64,000 nucleotides of DNA from an uncultured Chloroflexota bacterium. GTDB taxonomy: Bacteria; Chloroflexota; UBA4733. This document shows positions 50,688-59,277 of this stretch, in pieces. The DNA lies in assembly GCA_937967325.1 (NCBI GenBank), contig CALBSQ010000285.1:1-64000 (forward strand), given 5' to 3'. Under the pieces are notes generated by a model that saw only the letters and a list, made by a program, of their open reading frames with translations, was not told where the DNA came from and searched no databases. Every line of letters starts with the position of its first letter. Positions within the stretch are counted from its first letter, which is position 1. A program made the translations under genes and the position numbers.

Positions 50688-51665
50688 CTAGAACCGGTTC
50701 ACCGGCTGCGCTGGCGGCTCGCCTCGGGCGACGCGCAGCACCTCATCGATGGCCATGTTGGCGGAGCGGTAGTGCGCTTCCGCGGTGCTGCCCGCGCAAT
50801 GGGAGAACGGCAAGACGTTCGGATGTTCGACCAGCGCTCGATTGGACGGCGGCTCGTCGGCGAAGACATCGAGGGCGGCGCCCGCGATCCGGCCGCTGTT
50901 CAAGGCGTCAAGGAGCGCGGCCTCGTCGATGAGGTCGCCACGAGCGGTGTTGACGACGTAGACACCGGCTCGGCATCGTTCCAGGGAGTGGTGATTGAGC
51001 AGGTGGCGTGTTTCAGCGCTGGCCGGCGTGTGGAGGGTGATCACGTCGCTGGAGGCGAGCAACGTGTCAAGCGCGACGTAGTTGACGCCGTGCTCCTCCG
51101 CCCACGGTCGGTCTGGGAACAGGTCAGTGGCGATCACCTGCATGCCGAACGCCTTTGACCGCGCGGCCACCTCGCGACCGATGCGACCGGTACCGACGAT
51201 GCCGAGCGTCATGCCGCGCAGCTCGCGGCCTTGCTCGCGCTGCCAGAGGCCGGATCGCGTGTTGGTCGTCGTCAGCACCAGCTTGCGAAGGAGGCAGAGG
51301 ATGAGTCCGAGCGTGTAGTCGGCTACCGAGTCGTGGTTCGCGCCGCCGGTGGTGGTCACCCAGACGCCTCTCGCCGTCGCCGCGTCGACATCGACAGAGT
51401 CGAAGCCAACGCCGCAGCGGGCGATGAGGCGCAGCGGCGGCGCACAGGCAGCGAGCACCTTCGCCGTGTAGGCGTCCGGCATCGCGATGGCGGCCAGGCA
51501 GCCCGGCAAAAGGGCGAGCAGCTCCGACTCGGTCAACGTCGGTCGGGGCATCTCAGGGAAAATCAGCGTGATGCCGGCGTCGTCCAGCTCGACGCGCCGT
51601 TCCTGTTGCACGCGCGCGACGTGCTGTGGGGTGACGAGAACACGGTGTATGGTGCTGGCAGCCAT
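50688..51665 (-). CDS. D-isomer-specific 2-hydroxyacid dehydrogenase (SerA-like)
   Basis: A 325-residue NAD-dependent dehydrogenase. The NAD loop is GIVGTGRIGREVA; catalytic Arg lies in NTARGDLIDE, the Glu in DVFADEPP and the His in FSHCAGST. Relatives act on 3-phosphoglycerate and other 2-hydroxyacids. There is no C-terminal ACT domain. The start overlaps the MTA phosphorylase stop by one base, so in this operon it might reduce or oxidise a 2-keto/2-hydroxy acid linked to methylthio salvage (inference). Confidence 0.85.
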   Translation of the reverse strand: MAASTIHRVLVTPQHVARVQQERRVELDDAGITLIFPEMPRPTLTESELLALLPGCLAAIAMPDAYTAKVLAACAPPLRLIARCGVGFDSVDVDAATARGVWVTTTGGANHDSVADYTLGLILCLLRKLVLTTTNTRSGLWQREQGRELRGMTLGIVGTGRIGREVAARSKAFGMQVIATDLFPDRPWAEEHGVNYVALDTLLASSDVITLHTPASAETRHLLNHHSLERCRAGVYVVNTARGDLIDEAALLDALNSGRIAGAALDVFADEPPSNRALVEHPNVLPFSHCAGSTAEAHYRSANMAIDEVLRVARGEPPAQPVNRF

Positions 51666-52564
51666 TAGTGCGTTTCCTCTATGCTGGTATCCGGCAAGTA
51701 CCGACCGATGAGCGGAGCCAACCTGCGGCGGCTCTCGTCGGGAATGCGGTCTCTCGATGTGATGATGGCGTCACGCAGCGCACTGCCGCAGGAGCACGTC
51801 GATGGGCTCGCTAGACGTGGGACGATAGCGTTGATGATCCGCTTGGCGTTGCCCACGTTGGCCGACAGATTCCTGATGACCATCTCGACGGTGACGGACT
51901 CGGCGCCGGCGTGCCAGACGTCGTAGTCGGTCGCGAAGGCCAGCGTGGCATAGCAGATCTCCGCCTCGCGCGCCAGCTTGGCTTCCGGCAGCGCGGTCAT
52001 GCCGATGATGTCGACGCCCCAGCTGCGATAGATGCGCGACTCCGCCTTGGTGGAGAATTGGGGACCCTCGATGCAGACGTACGTGCCGCTGGCGTGCGTC
52101 CGGATGCCCAGCGATTGCGCGGTGGCGACGAGCGACGCGCTGACGTCCGGGCAAAACGGGTCAGCGAATCCCACGTGCGCCACGATACCGTCGCCAAAGA
52201 AGCTGCTCGGACGGCTCCTGGTGCGATCGAACAGCTGATCGGGTACGACCAGGTCGAGCGGCGCAATCTGCTCGCGCATGCTGCCGACGGCGCTGACCGA
52301 GATGATGCGCTTGACGCCCAGTGTCTTGAGGGCGTACACATTGGCGCGCGCCGGGACTTCCGATGGCGAGAGGCGATGGCCCCTCCCGTGGCGCGGCAGG
52401 AAGGCGAAGCGCAGGGCGCCAAGCCTGCCGGTCACGATGGCGTCGCTCGGCTCGCCGAACGGCGTCGACAGCCGGACTTCCTGGACATCGACGAGCCCCT
52501 CCATCGCGTAGAGGCCGCTGCCGCCAATGACGCCGATGGTCGCTTGTTCCACAGTGTCGCTCAT
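51665..52564 (-). CDS. mtnP: S-methyl-5'-thioadenosine phosphorylase
   Basis: A 299-residue purine-nucleoside-phosphorylase-family enzyme. IGVIGGSGLYAMEG, the phosphate-binding RHGRGH, YVCIEGPQFSTKAES and GMTALPEAKLARE match MTA phosphorylases. It cleaves 5'-methylthioadenosine to adenine and methylthioribose-1-phosphate in methionine salvage. It overlaps FolD upstream (ATGA) and the 2-hydroxyacid dehydrogenase downstream. The C-terminal 30 residues extend slightly beyond typical length. Confidence 0.92.
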   Translation of the reverse strand: MSDTVEQATIGVIGGSGLYAMEGLVDVQEVRLSTPFGEPSDAIVTGRLGALRFAFLPRHGRGHRLSPSEVPARANVYALKTLGVKRIISVSAVGSMREQIAPLDLVVPDQLFDRTRSRPSSFFGDGIVAHVGFADPFCPDVSASLVATAQSLGIRTHASGTYVCIEGPQFSTKAESRIYRSWGVDIIGMTALPEAKLAREAEICYATLAFATDYDVWHAGAESVTVEMVIRNLSANVGNAKRIINAIVPRLASPSTCSCGSALRDAIITSRDRIPDESRRRLAPLIGRYLPDTSIEETH

Positions 52565-53415
52565 CTCCCCACTCGCTCGTCCGCCGCCGCCACGACCTGC
52601 TCCAGGAGCACCGCGGTGGTGAGTGGCCCGACACCACCGGGAACCGGGGTCAGCAGACCGGCAACCTCGCCGACGGTCGCGGCGTCCACGTCGCCGCGCA
52701 GGCCCTGTTCGGTCATGGTCGTGCCAGCATCCAACACGACGGCGCCGGTCGCCACCATCTCCCCAGTGATCAGCCCGGGGCGGCCGGTAGCCACGACCAA
52801 CAGATCGGCGCGACGGGTCTCGGCCGCAAGATCGCGTGTGCCGCGGTGGCAGATGGTCACGGTCGCCTGCGCCCGCAACAGCAGGAGGGCCGACGGCAGG
52901 CCCACGACGTTGCTGCGGCCAACGACGACCGCGCGGGCGCCGGCCAGCTTCAGGCCCGAATCCTGGGCCAGCAAGAGCAAAGCCTTGGCCGTCGCCGGCA
53001 CGTGCCGGGGCGCACCGCGCAAGAGCAATCCAGCGCTCTCATCGGTCAGACCGTCGACGTCCTTGACCGGTGGAAGGGCGGCGAGCAAGGCCTCGCGTCG
53101 AACGGTTGGGACAAGCGGCGTCTGGATCAGGATGGCGTCCACGCCGCTATCGTCGCCGAGCTGGCGGACCCGCTGGACCGCGCTAGGCTCGTCTACCGTC
53201 GCGCCCAGGTGTACGTCGACGCCCTGAAGGCCAGCCGCCCGGCAGGCGCGCAGGAGCGAGCGCGTGTAGACGGCCACGTCGAGATCGTTTCCGGTCTGGA
53301 CGATGGCCAGGGTAGGGGCGCGCCCGAGTGATGCGGTTAGATCGCGCACTCGGGCACGTACGGCCTCGAGGAGTGCATCGGCGATGGGCTTGCCGTACAG
53401 TAATCGGGCGGTCAT
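52561..53415 (-). CDS. FolD-type methylene-tetrahydrofolate dehydrogenase, cyclohydrolase Lys replaced
   Basis: A 284-residue FolD homologue. The NADP domain has VVGRSNVVGLP, and the PVPGGVGP signature is intact, as are the Gln of ILIQTPL and the Asp of KDVDG. The catalytic YxxxK of bifunctional FolD is YTRSL here, so the Lys essential for cyclohydrolase activity is Leu. It may work only as a dehydrogenase. The FTCD_C/FchA-type gene 300 bases upstream on the same strand could supply the cyclohydrolase. ATG 53415 matches the family N-terminus. Confidence 0.88.
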   Translation of the reverse strand: MTARLLYGKPIADALLEAVRARVRDLTASLGRAPTLAIVQTGNDLDVAVYTRSLLRACRAAGLQGVDVHLGATVDEPSAVQRVRQLGDDSGVDAILIQTPLVPTVRREALLAALPPVKDVDGLTDESAGLLLRGAPRHVPATAKALLLLAQDSGLKLAGARAVVVGRSNVVGLPSALLLLRAQATVTICHRGTRDLAAETRRADLLVVATGRPGLITGEMVATGAVVLDAGTTMTEQGLRGDVDAATVGEVAGLLTPVPGGVGPLTTAVLLEQVVAAADERVGR

Positions 53416-53545
53416 GGGCGAGACGCCTCGTCGTCTAGTTGCCGCACGCTGTGGGCGATGTCGGTTGGCGGTGGACCCCGGTGAACTGGTACGGATGAAC
53501 TTCGTGCCTTCAGCATGTCGTCGTGCGCCCTTCAAGGCGAGGGAC

Positions 53546-53671
53546 CCTCTCGTTGTCATCCTGAGCGCAGCGAAGGACCCCTGGCCTGTCCGTCCGCGCT
53601 GCGCGGGCCCGAGGTGCTGCTGGCTTGTCGTGCCAGGGGTCCTTCGCTGCGCTCAGGATGACAACGAGAGG
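53546..53671. repeat. Dispersed palindromic repeat, copy 2 (perfect 40-bp arms)
   Basis: Positions 53546-53585 and 53632-53671 are exact reverse complements around a 46-base centre. The arms contain TCATCCTGAGCGCAGCGAAGG. This is the most complete copy of the family also seen at 8547, 56608 and 59278. It lies between the FTCD_C and folD-like genes, with no gene in 53416-53715. Confidence 0.95.
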
Positions 53672-53715
53672 GCGGTGCATCACTCGAAGCGCCAGGAATT
53701 TGGTGGACGCACCAC

Positions 53716-54363
53716 TTAGCCCTCGCTCGCCAGCGCCCGGTCAACCGCCGGCCGCAGCTCAGCGAGCGCGAGATCGAGTTGCGCCCGCGCCGCCGCGAAG
53801 CGCGACAGGATCCCTTCGGCGCGCGAATCGGCCTTCAACCCGGCGACGTTCGCCTGCACGTTGAAGGCGGCGATGGCGAGTCCGGCGGCGAGCAGCTCCC
53901 CGGCCGCGCCAAGGTCGCTGACTAGCGATGCGTTCGTCTTGCCAATCAGCGAGACCGCCAGCGAAGCCAAAGTGGCGCTGTGTGTCGCTACTTGGAGTGG
54001 CGGCTCCGAGGCGGCGATAAGCGCCTCGTCGATTGCCCGTCGCCGAGCGGCGCGCTCGTCGCGCGTGCTTCGTGGCAGTTGCTGGGCGGCGGCGACGTTC
54101 GCGAACGCACCGGCATCAGCGTCGATCATTGCTTGCAAGTACCGTCGCGTCTCCTCCGCATGTTGGAGGGCCGGCTCTACCTCAGCAGACCACTGGGCGT
54201 ACTTTTCGCGCCCCACAGTGTAGCGGCAGACCATCGCCATCAGGCCGGCGCCGGCTGCAGCGGCCAGTGCCGCCGCGGCGCCGCCGCCCGGGGCCGGCTG
54301 CTGCTCCGCTAGCGCATCTAAGAAGGCGGCGATGCTGAGGCTCGTCAGCGGCTGGGTCTCCAC
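53716..54363 (-). CDS. FTCD_C / FchA-family cyclodeaminase-cyclohydrolase
   Basis: A 215-residue helical protein of the formiminotransferase-cyclodeaminase C-terminal family. FLDALAEQQPAPGGGAAAALAAA is the folate-binding start, MVCRYTVGREKY follows, and NVQANVAGLKD-like NVQANVAGLKADS is near the end. Stand-alone members include methenyl-tetrahydrofolate cyclohydrolase FchA. GTG 54363 has GAGAGG about 10 bases upstream; the open frame to 54459 lacks support. The adjacent FolD lacks its cyclohydrolase Lys, making cyclohydrolase the likely function. Confidence 0.85.
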   Translation of the reverse strand: METQPLTSLSIAAFLDALAEQQPAPGGGAAAALAAAAGAGLMAMVCRYTVGREKYAQWSAEVEPALQHAEETRRYLQAMIDADAGAFANVAAAQQLPRSTRDERAARRRAIDEALIAASEPPLQVATHSATLASLAVSLIGKTNASLVSDLGAAGELLAAGLAIAAFNVQANVAGLKADSRAEGILSRFAAARAQLDLALAELRPAVDRALASEG

Positions 54364-54549
54364 GTCGTGCAGTCCTCTCCGGGCATGGATAGTAGCAGCT
54401 TGGTGGAGCGGCAGCGAATGGGCGCCCCATGGCGGGGTGCTGAAGAGTTTGGCCTGCAAACGGCGCCATGCCCATCACGATCATGGGCGAGTGGCGCCGC
54501 GGGAGTCGTAGGCAGGGTGCTACCATGCCGCCGTGAGCAGCGCCCTATA

Positions 54550-55737
54550 ATGGTGGACGTCCGACTGCACCAGGTCTTCGTGCGTGTCCCCTCCGGTGAA
54601 CAAGCGCGCTGGGCGGCCGCCGCGCCGGAAGCGGCGGCCGCGAGCGCCTTCGGCGACACCGCGGATCTGGCGCCGGCAGAGCGCGACCTGGTCGCGCCAC
54701 CACCGGCGGGCACGCCTGCGCTGGACCATGTCGATCTGGTGGTGCGGGATGGCGAGACGCTGGCGATCGTGGGGCCTTCTGGCTGTGGCAAGACGACGCT
54801 TCTCCGCGTGGTTGCCGGGCTGCAGCCGGTCGAGCAGGGAGCCGTCTGGATGGGAGAACATGACGTCACGCAGGCGTTGCCCCGTGACCGCGGGATCGGC
54901 ATGGTGTTCCAGAACTATGCGCTCTACCCCAACATGGAAAGCCGGTCCAATCTCGGCTTCTTCTTCAAGATCAGGCGCCGCGGGGCCGAGATCGACGAGC
55001 GGGTGCGCGAGGTTGCGCAGGTGCTGGGGGTCGGCTTTGACGCACTGCTGGACCGGCGACCGCCGCGGCTCTCCGGTGGCCAGCAGCAGCGCGTCGCCAT
55101 CGGCCGCTGTATCATTCGTGATCCGTCGGTCTTCCTCTTCGACGAGCCGCTGTCCAATCTGGACGCGCGGCTGCGGCAGACCACGCGCGTGGAGATCAAG
55201 CGTCTCCTGCGCCGCTACGCCATCACCGCCGTCTATGTGACCCACGACCAGTCCGAGGCGCAGTCGCTCGGCGACCGAATCGCGGTGATGCGCCGCGGCA
55301 AGATCGAACAAATCGGGAGCTACCAGGAGCTGCACGACGATCCGACCAGCCTGTTTGTCGCGACCTTCCTGGGCACGCCGCCGTGCAACCTGCTGCCCGG
55401 CAGGGTTGAAGGCGGGGTGCTGACTGTGGGGGGGATGTCGACCCGGGCTGTGACTGCCACCAAGGTACATAGCGGCCAGGTCGTGGTCGGCATCCGCCCG
55501 GACACCCTTGCTCTGGCGGACGATAATCAGAACGCCATGGCGGCGACCGTAGAGTTGGTGGAACGGCTCCCGTCGGAGCGCTGGGCTCACGTGAGAGCGA
55601 CCATAGCTGGTCGCGGCGTGGTCGCTCAGCTCGACCGCTCGTTGGAGTTCTTCCCCGGCGACCGCCTGCAGCTCGCTGTCGATCCCGGGCATGTCTTGCT
55701 GTTCGATCCGCTGGATGGCCGCCGTTTGCGGCCATGA
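54550..55737 (+). CDS. MalK/UgpC-like ABC transporter ATPase with N-terminal insertion
   Basis: A 395-residue ATPase. Walker A GPSGCGKTT, Q-loop FQNYALYPNM, signature LSGGQQQR, Walker B VFLFDEPLSNLD and switch His in VTHDQSEA are present; a TOBE domain follows from about residue 280. Between the first strand (DVRLHQVFV) and the Walker region there is an Ala/Glu-rich insert of about 40 residues where MalK has the short A-loop. MalK-type ATPases serve several sugar importers, so it may energise the orphan binding proteins at 16905 and 44254. ATG 54550 lies inside a TATAAT and has no clear ribosome site. Confidence 0.82.
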   Translation: MVDVRLHQVFVRVPSGEQARWAAAAPEAAAASAFGDTADLAPAERDLVAPPPAGTPALDHVDLVVRDGETLAIVGPSGCGKTTLLRVVAGLQPVEQGAVWMGEHDVTQALPRDRGIGMVFQNYALYPNMESRSNLGFFFKIRRRGAEIDERVREVAQVLGVGFDALLDRRPPRLSGGQQQRVAIGRCIIRDPSVFLFDEPLSNLDARLRQTTRVEIKRLLRRYAITAVYVTHDQSEAQSLGDRIAVMRRGKIEQIGSYQELHDDPTSLFVATFLGTPPCNLLPGRVEGGVLTVGGMSTRAVTATKVHSGQVVVGIRPDTLALADDNQNAMAATVELVERLPSERWAHVRATIAGRGVVAQLDRSLEFFPGDRLQLAVDPGHVLLFDPLDGRRLRP

Positions 55738-55914
55738 GGCGGTTGTGACGTTTTGGCCACCCATACTGCCAGGCGTGCCCACGGAGCGCGACGTTCACCA
55801 GGCCGCCGGTCGAAGGACAGGGGCCGGCTAGCGCCTTGCGGTACGTGGATGGCCCGCTGGTGGATCCAGCGCTATGCACTCAGCGTTCCGGCTGAAATAC
55901 CGGGGAGGCTGCCC

Positions 55915-56463
55915 ATGGATGCGAGGAGCCAAGTGCGCAAGATGCTCTCCGGTCTCTTGCTCGCGTTGATGCTGGATCCGCTCTCAGCCTGCGGCGCGGC
56001 GACATCCGGCACCGCCAGCGGGAGGTCGGCGAATGGTACGTTGGCCGGTCCAACTTCGGCCCTATCGACGCCAACGAGCCCTACCACCGGGATCACCGGT
56101 AGCGCCGCCACGTCTCTAGCAACGTCAGCGGGAAACCGGGGCACGCTTCCGCCGAAGCAGACGATCACCGAGGCGGACAACGGCAAAACGATTCGGGTGA
56201 AGGTGGGCGACGTTCTCTCCCTGGCCCTGCGTGGTCCGGACGGCTTCCAGAACTGGGAGATTGCCAGCCCGGACGCGCGCCTGCTCACGCCCATCGTCAA
56301 TCCGGTCGCCGCTGCCGCCAGGGGGGTCACGCTGCGTGCCTTTCGCGCCATTGACGCCGGGCAGACCGACCTCACCGCGACGACCAAGCCGATCTGCACC
56401 ACCGGTCAAGCCTGTACCCAGGTCGTGCGCAGCTTCGACGTGAAGGTGGTCGTGACCAGTTAG
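55915..56463 (+). CDS. Lipoprotein with a beta-sandwich domain (chagasin-like or related)
   Basis: A 182-residue lipoprotein. MLSGLLLALMLDPLSAC is the signal with the lipobox Cys near residue 26. A Ser/Thr/Gly-rich linker comes next, then a beta-rich domain from about residue 80: KTIRVKVGDVLSLALRG, NWEIASPDARLL, GVTLRAFRAIDAGQTDLTATT, a Cys pair (PIC...ACT) and FDVKVVVTS. Similar domains recur in exported actinobacterial and Chloroflexota proteins and resemble I42 inhibitors; function unproven. GGGGAGG six bases before ATG 55915 fixes the start. Confidence 0.75.
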   Translation: MDARSQVRKMLSGLLLALMLDPLSACGAATSGTASGRSANGTLAGPTSALSTPTSPTTGITGSAATSLATSAGNRGTLPPKQTITEADNGKTIRVKVGDVLSLALRGPDGFQNWEIASPDARLLTPIVNPVAAAARGVTLRAFRAIDAGQTDLTATTKPICTTGQACTQVVRSFDVKVVVTS

Positions 56464-56607
56464 CTAGTGTTGACCAGCCAATCGGTGATTCGTTGACACG
56501 CAGGACACCAGAGCGATACCATCGGGTTAGGCACGAAAAACGGAGGCACATGCGTGACGCATCCACCAGAGTCGCGAATATCCGCGGCGCCACGCGTCCC
56601 TACCTCT

Positions 56608-56712
56608 GTCATCCTGAGCGGAGCGAGGGAACTGTGGCTTGTCCGTCTGCGCTGCGCGGGGCCGTGCCGCTGGTCTGGCTGGCCTGGGGTCCTTCGCTCG
56701 GCTCAGGATGAC
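56608..56712. repeat. Dispersed palindromic repeat, copy 3 (imperfect)
   Basis: TGTCATCCTGAGCGGAGCGAGG at the left is matched by CCTTCGCTCGGCTCAGGATGACA at the right, with the central GTCTGCGCTGCGCGGGGCC. It belongs to the family of 53546-53671 but the arms have diverged. It fills most of the 56464-56834 gap, which holds no gene. Confidence 0.85.
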
Positions 56713-56834
56713 AAGGAGAAGCTACGTCCAATTCGTAGCCGCACCTTTGTCGGCGCGGGTAGCAAGCGTACGGTAAGTTCCGGGTTAGGCGCTCGCTCGG
56801 CTCCATGGCCGGCCTGGCATCGATAGGCGCGCCA

Positions 56835-56863
56835 TTGTGGGTGATAGCAATGAACCGTACACT
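56835..56863 (+). promoter_or_regulatory. Promoter of pheA
   Basis: TTGTGG (56835-56840) and TACACT (56858-56863) are separated by 17 bases. Transcription from about 56870 makes GTG 56882 the first usable start, excluding the longer frame from 56837. Confidence 0.5.
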
Positions 56864-56881
56864 CCGGTTAAGACCACCGAA

Positions 56882-57973
56882 GTGTCTGACACGTCCACAC
56901 GCTTACTCCGTTGCCGCGAGCAGATTGATGAGCTCGATCGCCGGCTGGTCCGGCTGCTGAACGAGCGTGCCCGCGTTGTCGAAGAGGTGGGGCGCATCAA
57001 GCAGAGCGGCAGCATCGCGGCCTTCATCCCCGAACGTGAGGAGAGTGTCTACGAGAACGTGCGGGCCGCCAACGGCGGGCCCCTCGCGGCAGACGCGCTC
57101 AAGGCGATCTACCGGGAGGTGCTGTCGGCCATGCGGTCACTGGAGGACCACCTGACCGTTGCCCACCTGGGGCCTCTCTACACCTTCACACACGAGGCGG
57201 CCAGCCGGCGCTTCGGCTCGGCGGTCCGCTACACTCCGTTGCCCACGGTTGGCGACGTGTTCGCCGCCGTCGAACGTGGGCTGGCCGACTACGGTGTGGT
57301 GGCGATCGAGAATTCGATCCAGGGCATGGTGGTGGCCACGCTGGACGCCTTCGTGCAGTCAGACTTGAAGATTTGCGCGGAGATCGTCTTACCGATTGCC
57401 CAGTATCTGCTAGGCACTGGATCGATGGCCGGTGTCCGGCGCATCTATTCCCATCCGATGGTCTGGGGGCAGTGCCGGGGCTGGCTCGCCGCTCATCTCC
57501 CGATGGCCGAGCAGATCGAGGTTTCCAGCACCGCCCGTGCCGCCGAGCTTGCCCAGGAAGACCCCACCGCCGCCGCCGTCGGCTCACGCCTCGCCGCCGA
57601 CCACTACCGTCTGGATGTCCTGGCGGAGCACATCGAAGATCGTGCTGACAATGCGACGCGCTTCTACGTCATCGGGCAGCAGCTCGGTCAGCGCACCGGC
57701 GCCGACCGCGCCTACCTCATGCTGTCGATCCGCGATCGTGTCGGCGCGCTCTTCGACATCACGGGCTGCTTCGTGCGGCACAACATCAATATGACGCGCT
57801 TCGACCACCGTCCGTCGCAGCGACGCTCGTGGGATTACGTGTTCTTCGTCGAGGTCACTGGCCATCCCAGCGATCCACCGCTGGAAGCGGCTCTGGAGGA
57901 GCTCCGCGAGTATTGCCTGTCGGTCCGCATTCTGGGAGCCTGGCGACCGGGGGAGCTTGCGGATGTCACCTAA
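56882..57973 (+). CDS. pheA: Bifunctional chorismate mutase/prephenate dehydratase
   Basis: A 363-residue enzyme of phenylalanine synthesis. The N-terminal AroQ mutase (CREQIDELDRRLVRLLNERA, GRIKQ) is followed by prephenate dehydratase (VAHLGPLYTFTHEAA, VVAIENSIQGMV, and the catalytic Thr in DNATRFYVIG) and a C-terminal ACT domain. The ACT domain keeps GALF (RVGALFDITGCF), but the ESRP motif reads DHRPS, so feedback by phenylalanine may differ. A promoter overlapping an upstream in-frame GTG (56837) favours GTG 56882. It is followed by a zinc-ribbon gene and aroE. Confidence 0.9.
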   Translation: MSDTSTRLLRCREQIDELDRRLVRLLNERARVVEEVGRIKQSGSIAAFIPEREESVYENVRAANGGPLAADALKAIYREVLSAMRSLEDHLTVAHLGPLYTFTHEAASRRFGSAVRYTPLPTVGDVFAAVERGLADYGVVAIENSIQGMVVATLDAFVQSDLKICAEIVLPIAQYLLGTGSMAGVRRIYSHPMVWGQCRGWLAAHLPMAEQIEVSSTARAAELAQEDPTAAAVGSRLAADHYRLDVLAEHIEDRADNATRFYVIGQQLGQRTGADRAYLMLSIRDRVGALFDITGCFVRHNINMTRFDHRPSQRRSWDYVFFVEVTGHPSDPPLEAALEELREYCLSVRILGAWRPGELADVT

Positions 57974-58050
57974 TCGGGTAGTATCGCCACGTCATCCTTC
58001 GCTAAGGATGGAACGGGCCGTACAATGGCGTGGCTCATCGGGGCGGAGGT

Positions 58051-58392
58051 ATGGTGGACGAGGGTCTGGACGGAGCGATCGAACGCAGCCTGGCCGAGCT
58101 GGGCTGTCCGCACTGCGGCGCCCGCTTGCGCCTGCTCCGTGTGCTGAGCCGCAGGACGGCGACCGCGGTGATCGCCACGCATTGTGAAGGCTGCGGCGCG
58201 GTGGCCAATCGCGTCTGCTTCACCGGTGATCTGCTCCGTCAGCTGCACGACCGCCTGGCCCCTGCCGCCCATCAGGGTGCCCGTGTATCGCCGGTTGCCG
58301 TCGGCGCCGACGACGTGCTGCGCATGCACGACTTTCTGACCCAGTTCAACGGGGATTTCTTGGCGCTGTTCGGCAGCCGCGGTCGTCGATGA
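58051..58392 (+). CDS. Zinc-ribbon protein between pheA and aroE
   Basis: About 113 residues with two Cys pairs, CPHC and CEGC, some 25 residues apart near the N-terminus (zinc ribbon), and a C-terminal helical part MHDFLTQFNGDFLALFGS. The ribbon is followed by RVCFTGDLLRQLHDRL. I know no function. The stop overlaps the aroE ATG by four bases. GGAGG lies immediately before ATG 58051; GTG 58054 would have better spacing and GTG 58030 is also in frame. Confidence 0.65.
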   Translation: MVDEGLDGAIERSLAELGCPHCGARLRLLRVLSRRTATAVIATHCEGCGAVANRVCFTGDLLRQLHDRLAPAAHQGARVSPVAVGADDVLRMHDFLTQFNGDFLALFGSRGRR

Positions 58393-59231
58393 CACGTGCC
58401 TGCGGCGTAATCGGGCGGCCGCTGCGACACTCCATCTCCGCCACCTTTCAGCAAGCTGCCTTCGATGCAGTGGGCCTGGATGTCCGTTACCATGCGTGGG
58501 AGCTGGAGCCTAGCCAGTTGGCTCGCCACCTGGCGTGGCTACGGACCCCCGATGCGCTGGGGTGCAACGTGACCATTCCCTACAAGACGTCGGTGTTGGA
58601 CTTGATCGACGAGGCGGATGTCCTGGTTCGTCGCGTCGGCGCCGCCAACACGATGGTGAATGACGGAGGCCGTTTGCTCGGTTTCAATACCGACGTGGGC
58701 GGATTCCTGCGCGCTGTGCGAGACGACGGCGGCTGCGACCCGGCCGGAATCGAGGCGCTCCTCCTTGGCGCGGGCGGCGCAGCGCGGGCGGCGGCGGTTG
58801 CCTTGCTCGACGCCGGGGTCGCTCGGCTTCAGCTCGCCAATCGCCACCTGGATCGAGCGCGGGAGTTGGCGGAGCATCTTGGTGACGGGCGCGTCACTAT
58901 CGTGGAGTGGCATGGCGAGGCGTTCCGCTCGGCAGTCGCTGGGAGCGCGCTGATTGTCAATGCGACGTCCGCTGGCATGCTGGGGCGCCAGGTCGACGAA
59001 AATCCCCTGGTCGGATTCTCTCCTCCCGCGAGCGGTCTCGTGTTTGATCTGGTGGCCAATCCGCTCAGGACGCGCCTGATGCAGGAGTCGAGCGCCGCCG
59101 GCGCGCGGACCCTAGGCGGCCTGCCCATGCTCGTGTACCAAGGGGCCGAGTCGTTCGAGCGCTGGACCGGTCTCCCCGCGCCCGTAGACGTGATGATGCG
59201 CGCAGCCGAAGCGCATATGCGGCATGGCTAG
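58389..59231 (+). CDS. aroE: Shikimate dehydrogenase
   Basis: A 280-residue NADPH enzyme reducing 3-dehydroshikimate. CGVIGRPLRHSISATF binds shikimate, CNVTIPYK holds the catalytic Lys and GFNTDVGGF the catalytic Asp. LLLGAGGAARA is the NADP loop and NATSAGM follows. Cofactor Asn-Arg (ANRHLDRA) agrees with NADPH. Translationally coupled to the zinc-ribbon gene and in the same operon as pheA, grouping aromatic amino-acid genes. Confidence 0.93.
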   Translation: MTRACGVIGRPLRHSISATFQQAAFDAVGLDVRYHAWELEPSQLARHLAWLRTPDALGCNVTIPYKTSVLDLIDEADVLVRRVGAANTMVNDGGRLLGFNTDVGGFLRAVRDDGGCDPAGIEALLLGAGGAARAAAVALLDAGVARLQLANRHLDRARELAEHLGDGRVTIVEWHGEAFRSAVAGSALIVNATSAGMLGRQVDENPLVGFSPPASGLVFDLVANPLRTRLMQESSAAGARTLGGLPMLVYQGAESFERWTGLPAPVDVMMRAAEAHMRHG

Positions 59232-59277
59232 GTAGTGAATCTACCAAGCGAGCGGGAATAATCAATATCCCGTGAAA

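Noticed and set aside
54546..54551. TATAAT as promoter of the MalK-like gene
   Set aside because: It overlaps the chosen ATG, has no -35, and would start transcription inside the gene; kept only as a note on start uncertainty.
54520..55782. Minus-strand open frame (420 codons)
   Set aside because: Antisense to the MalK-like ATPase whose Walker and signature motifs are intact.
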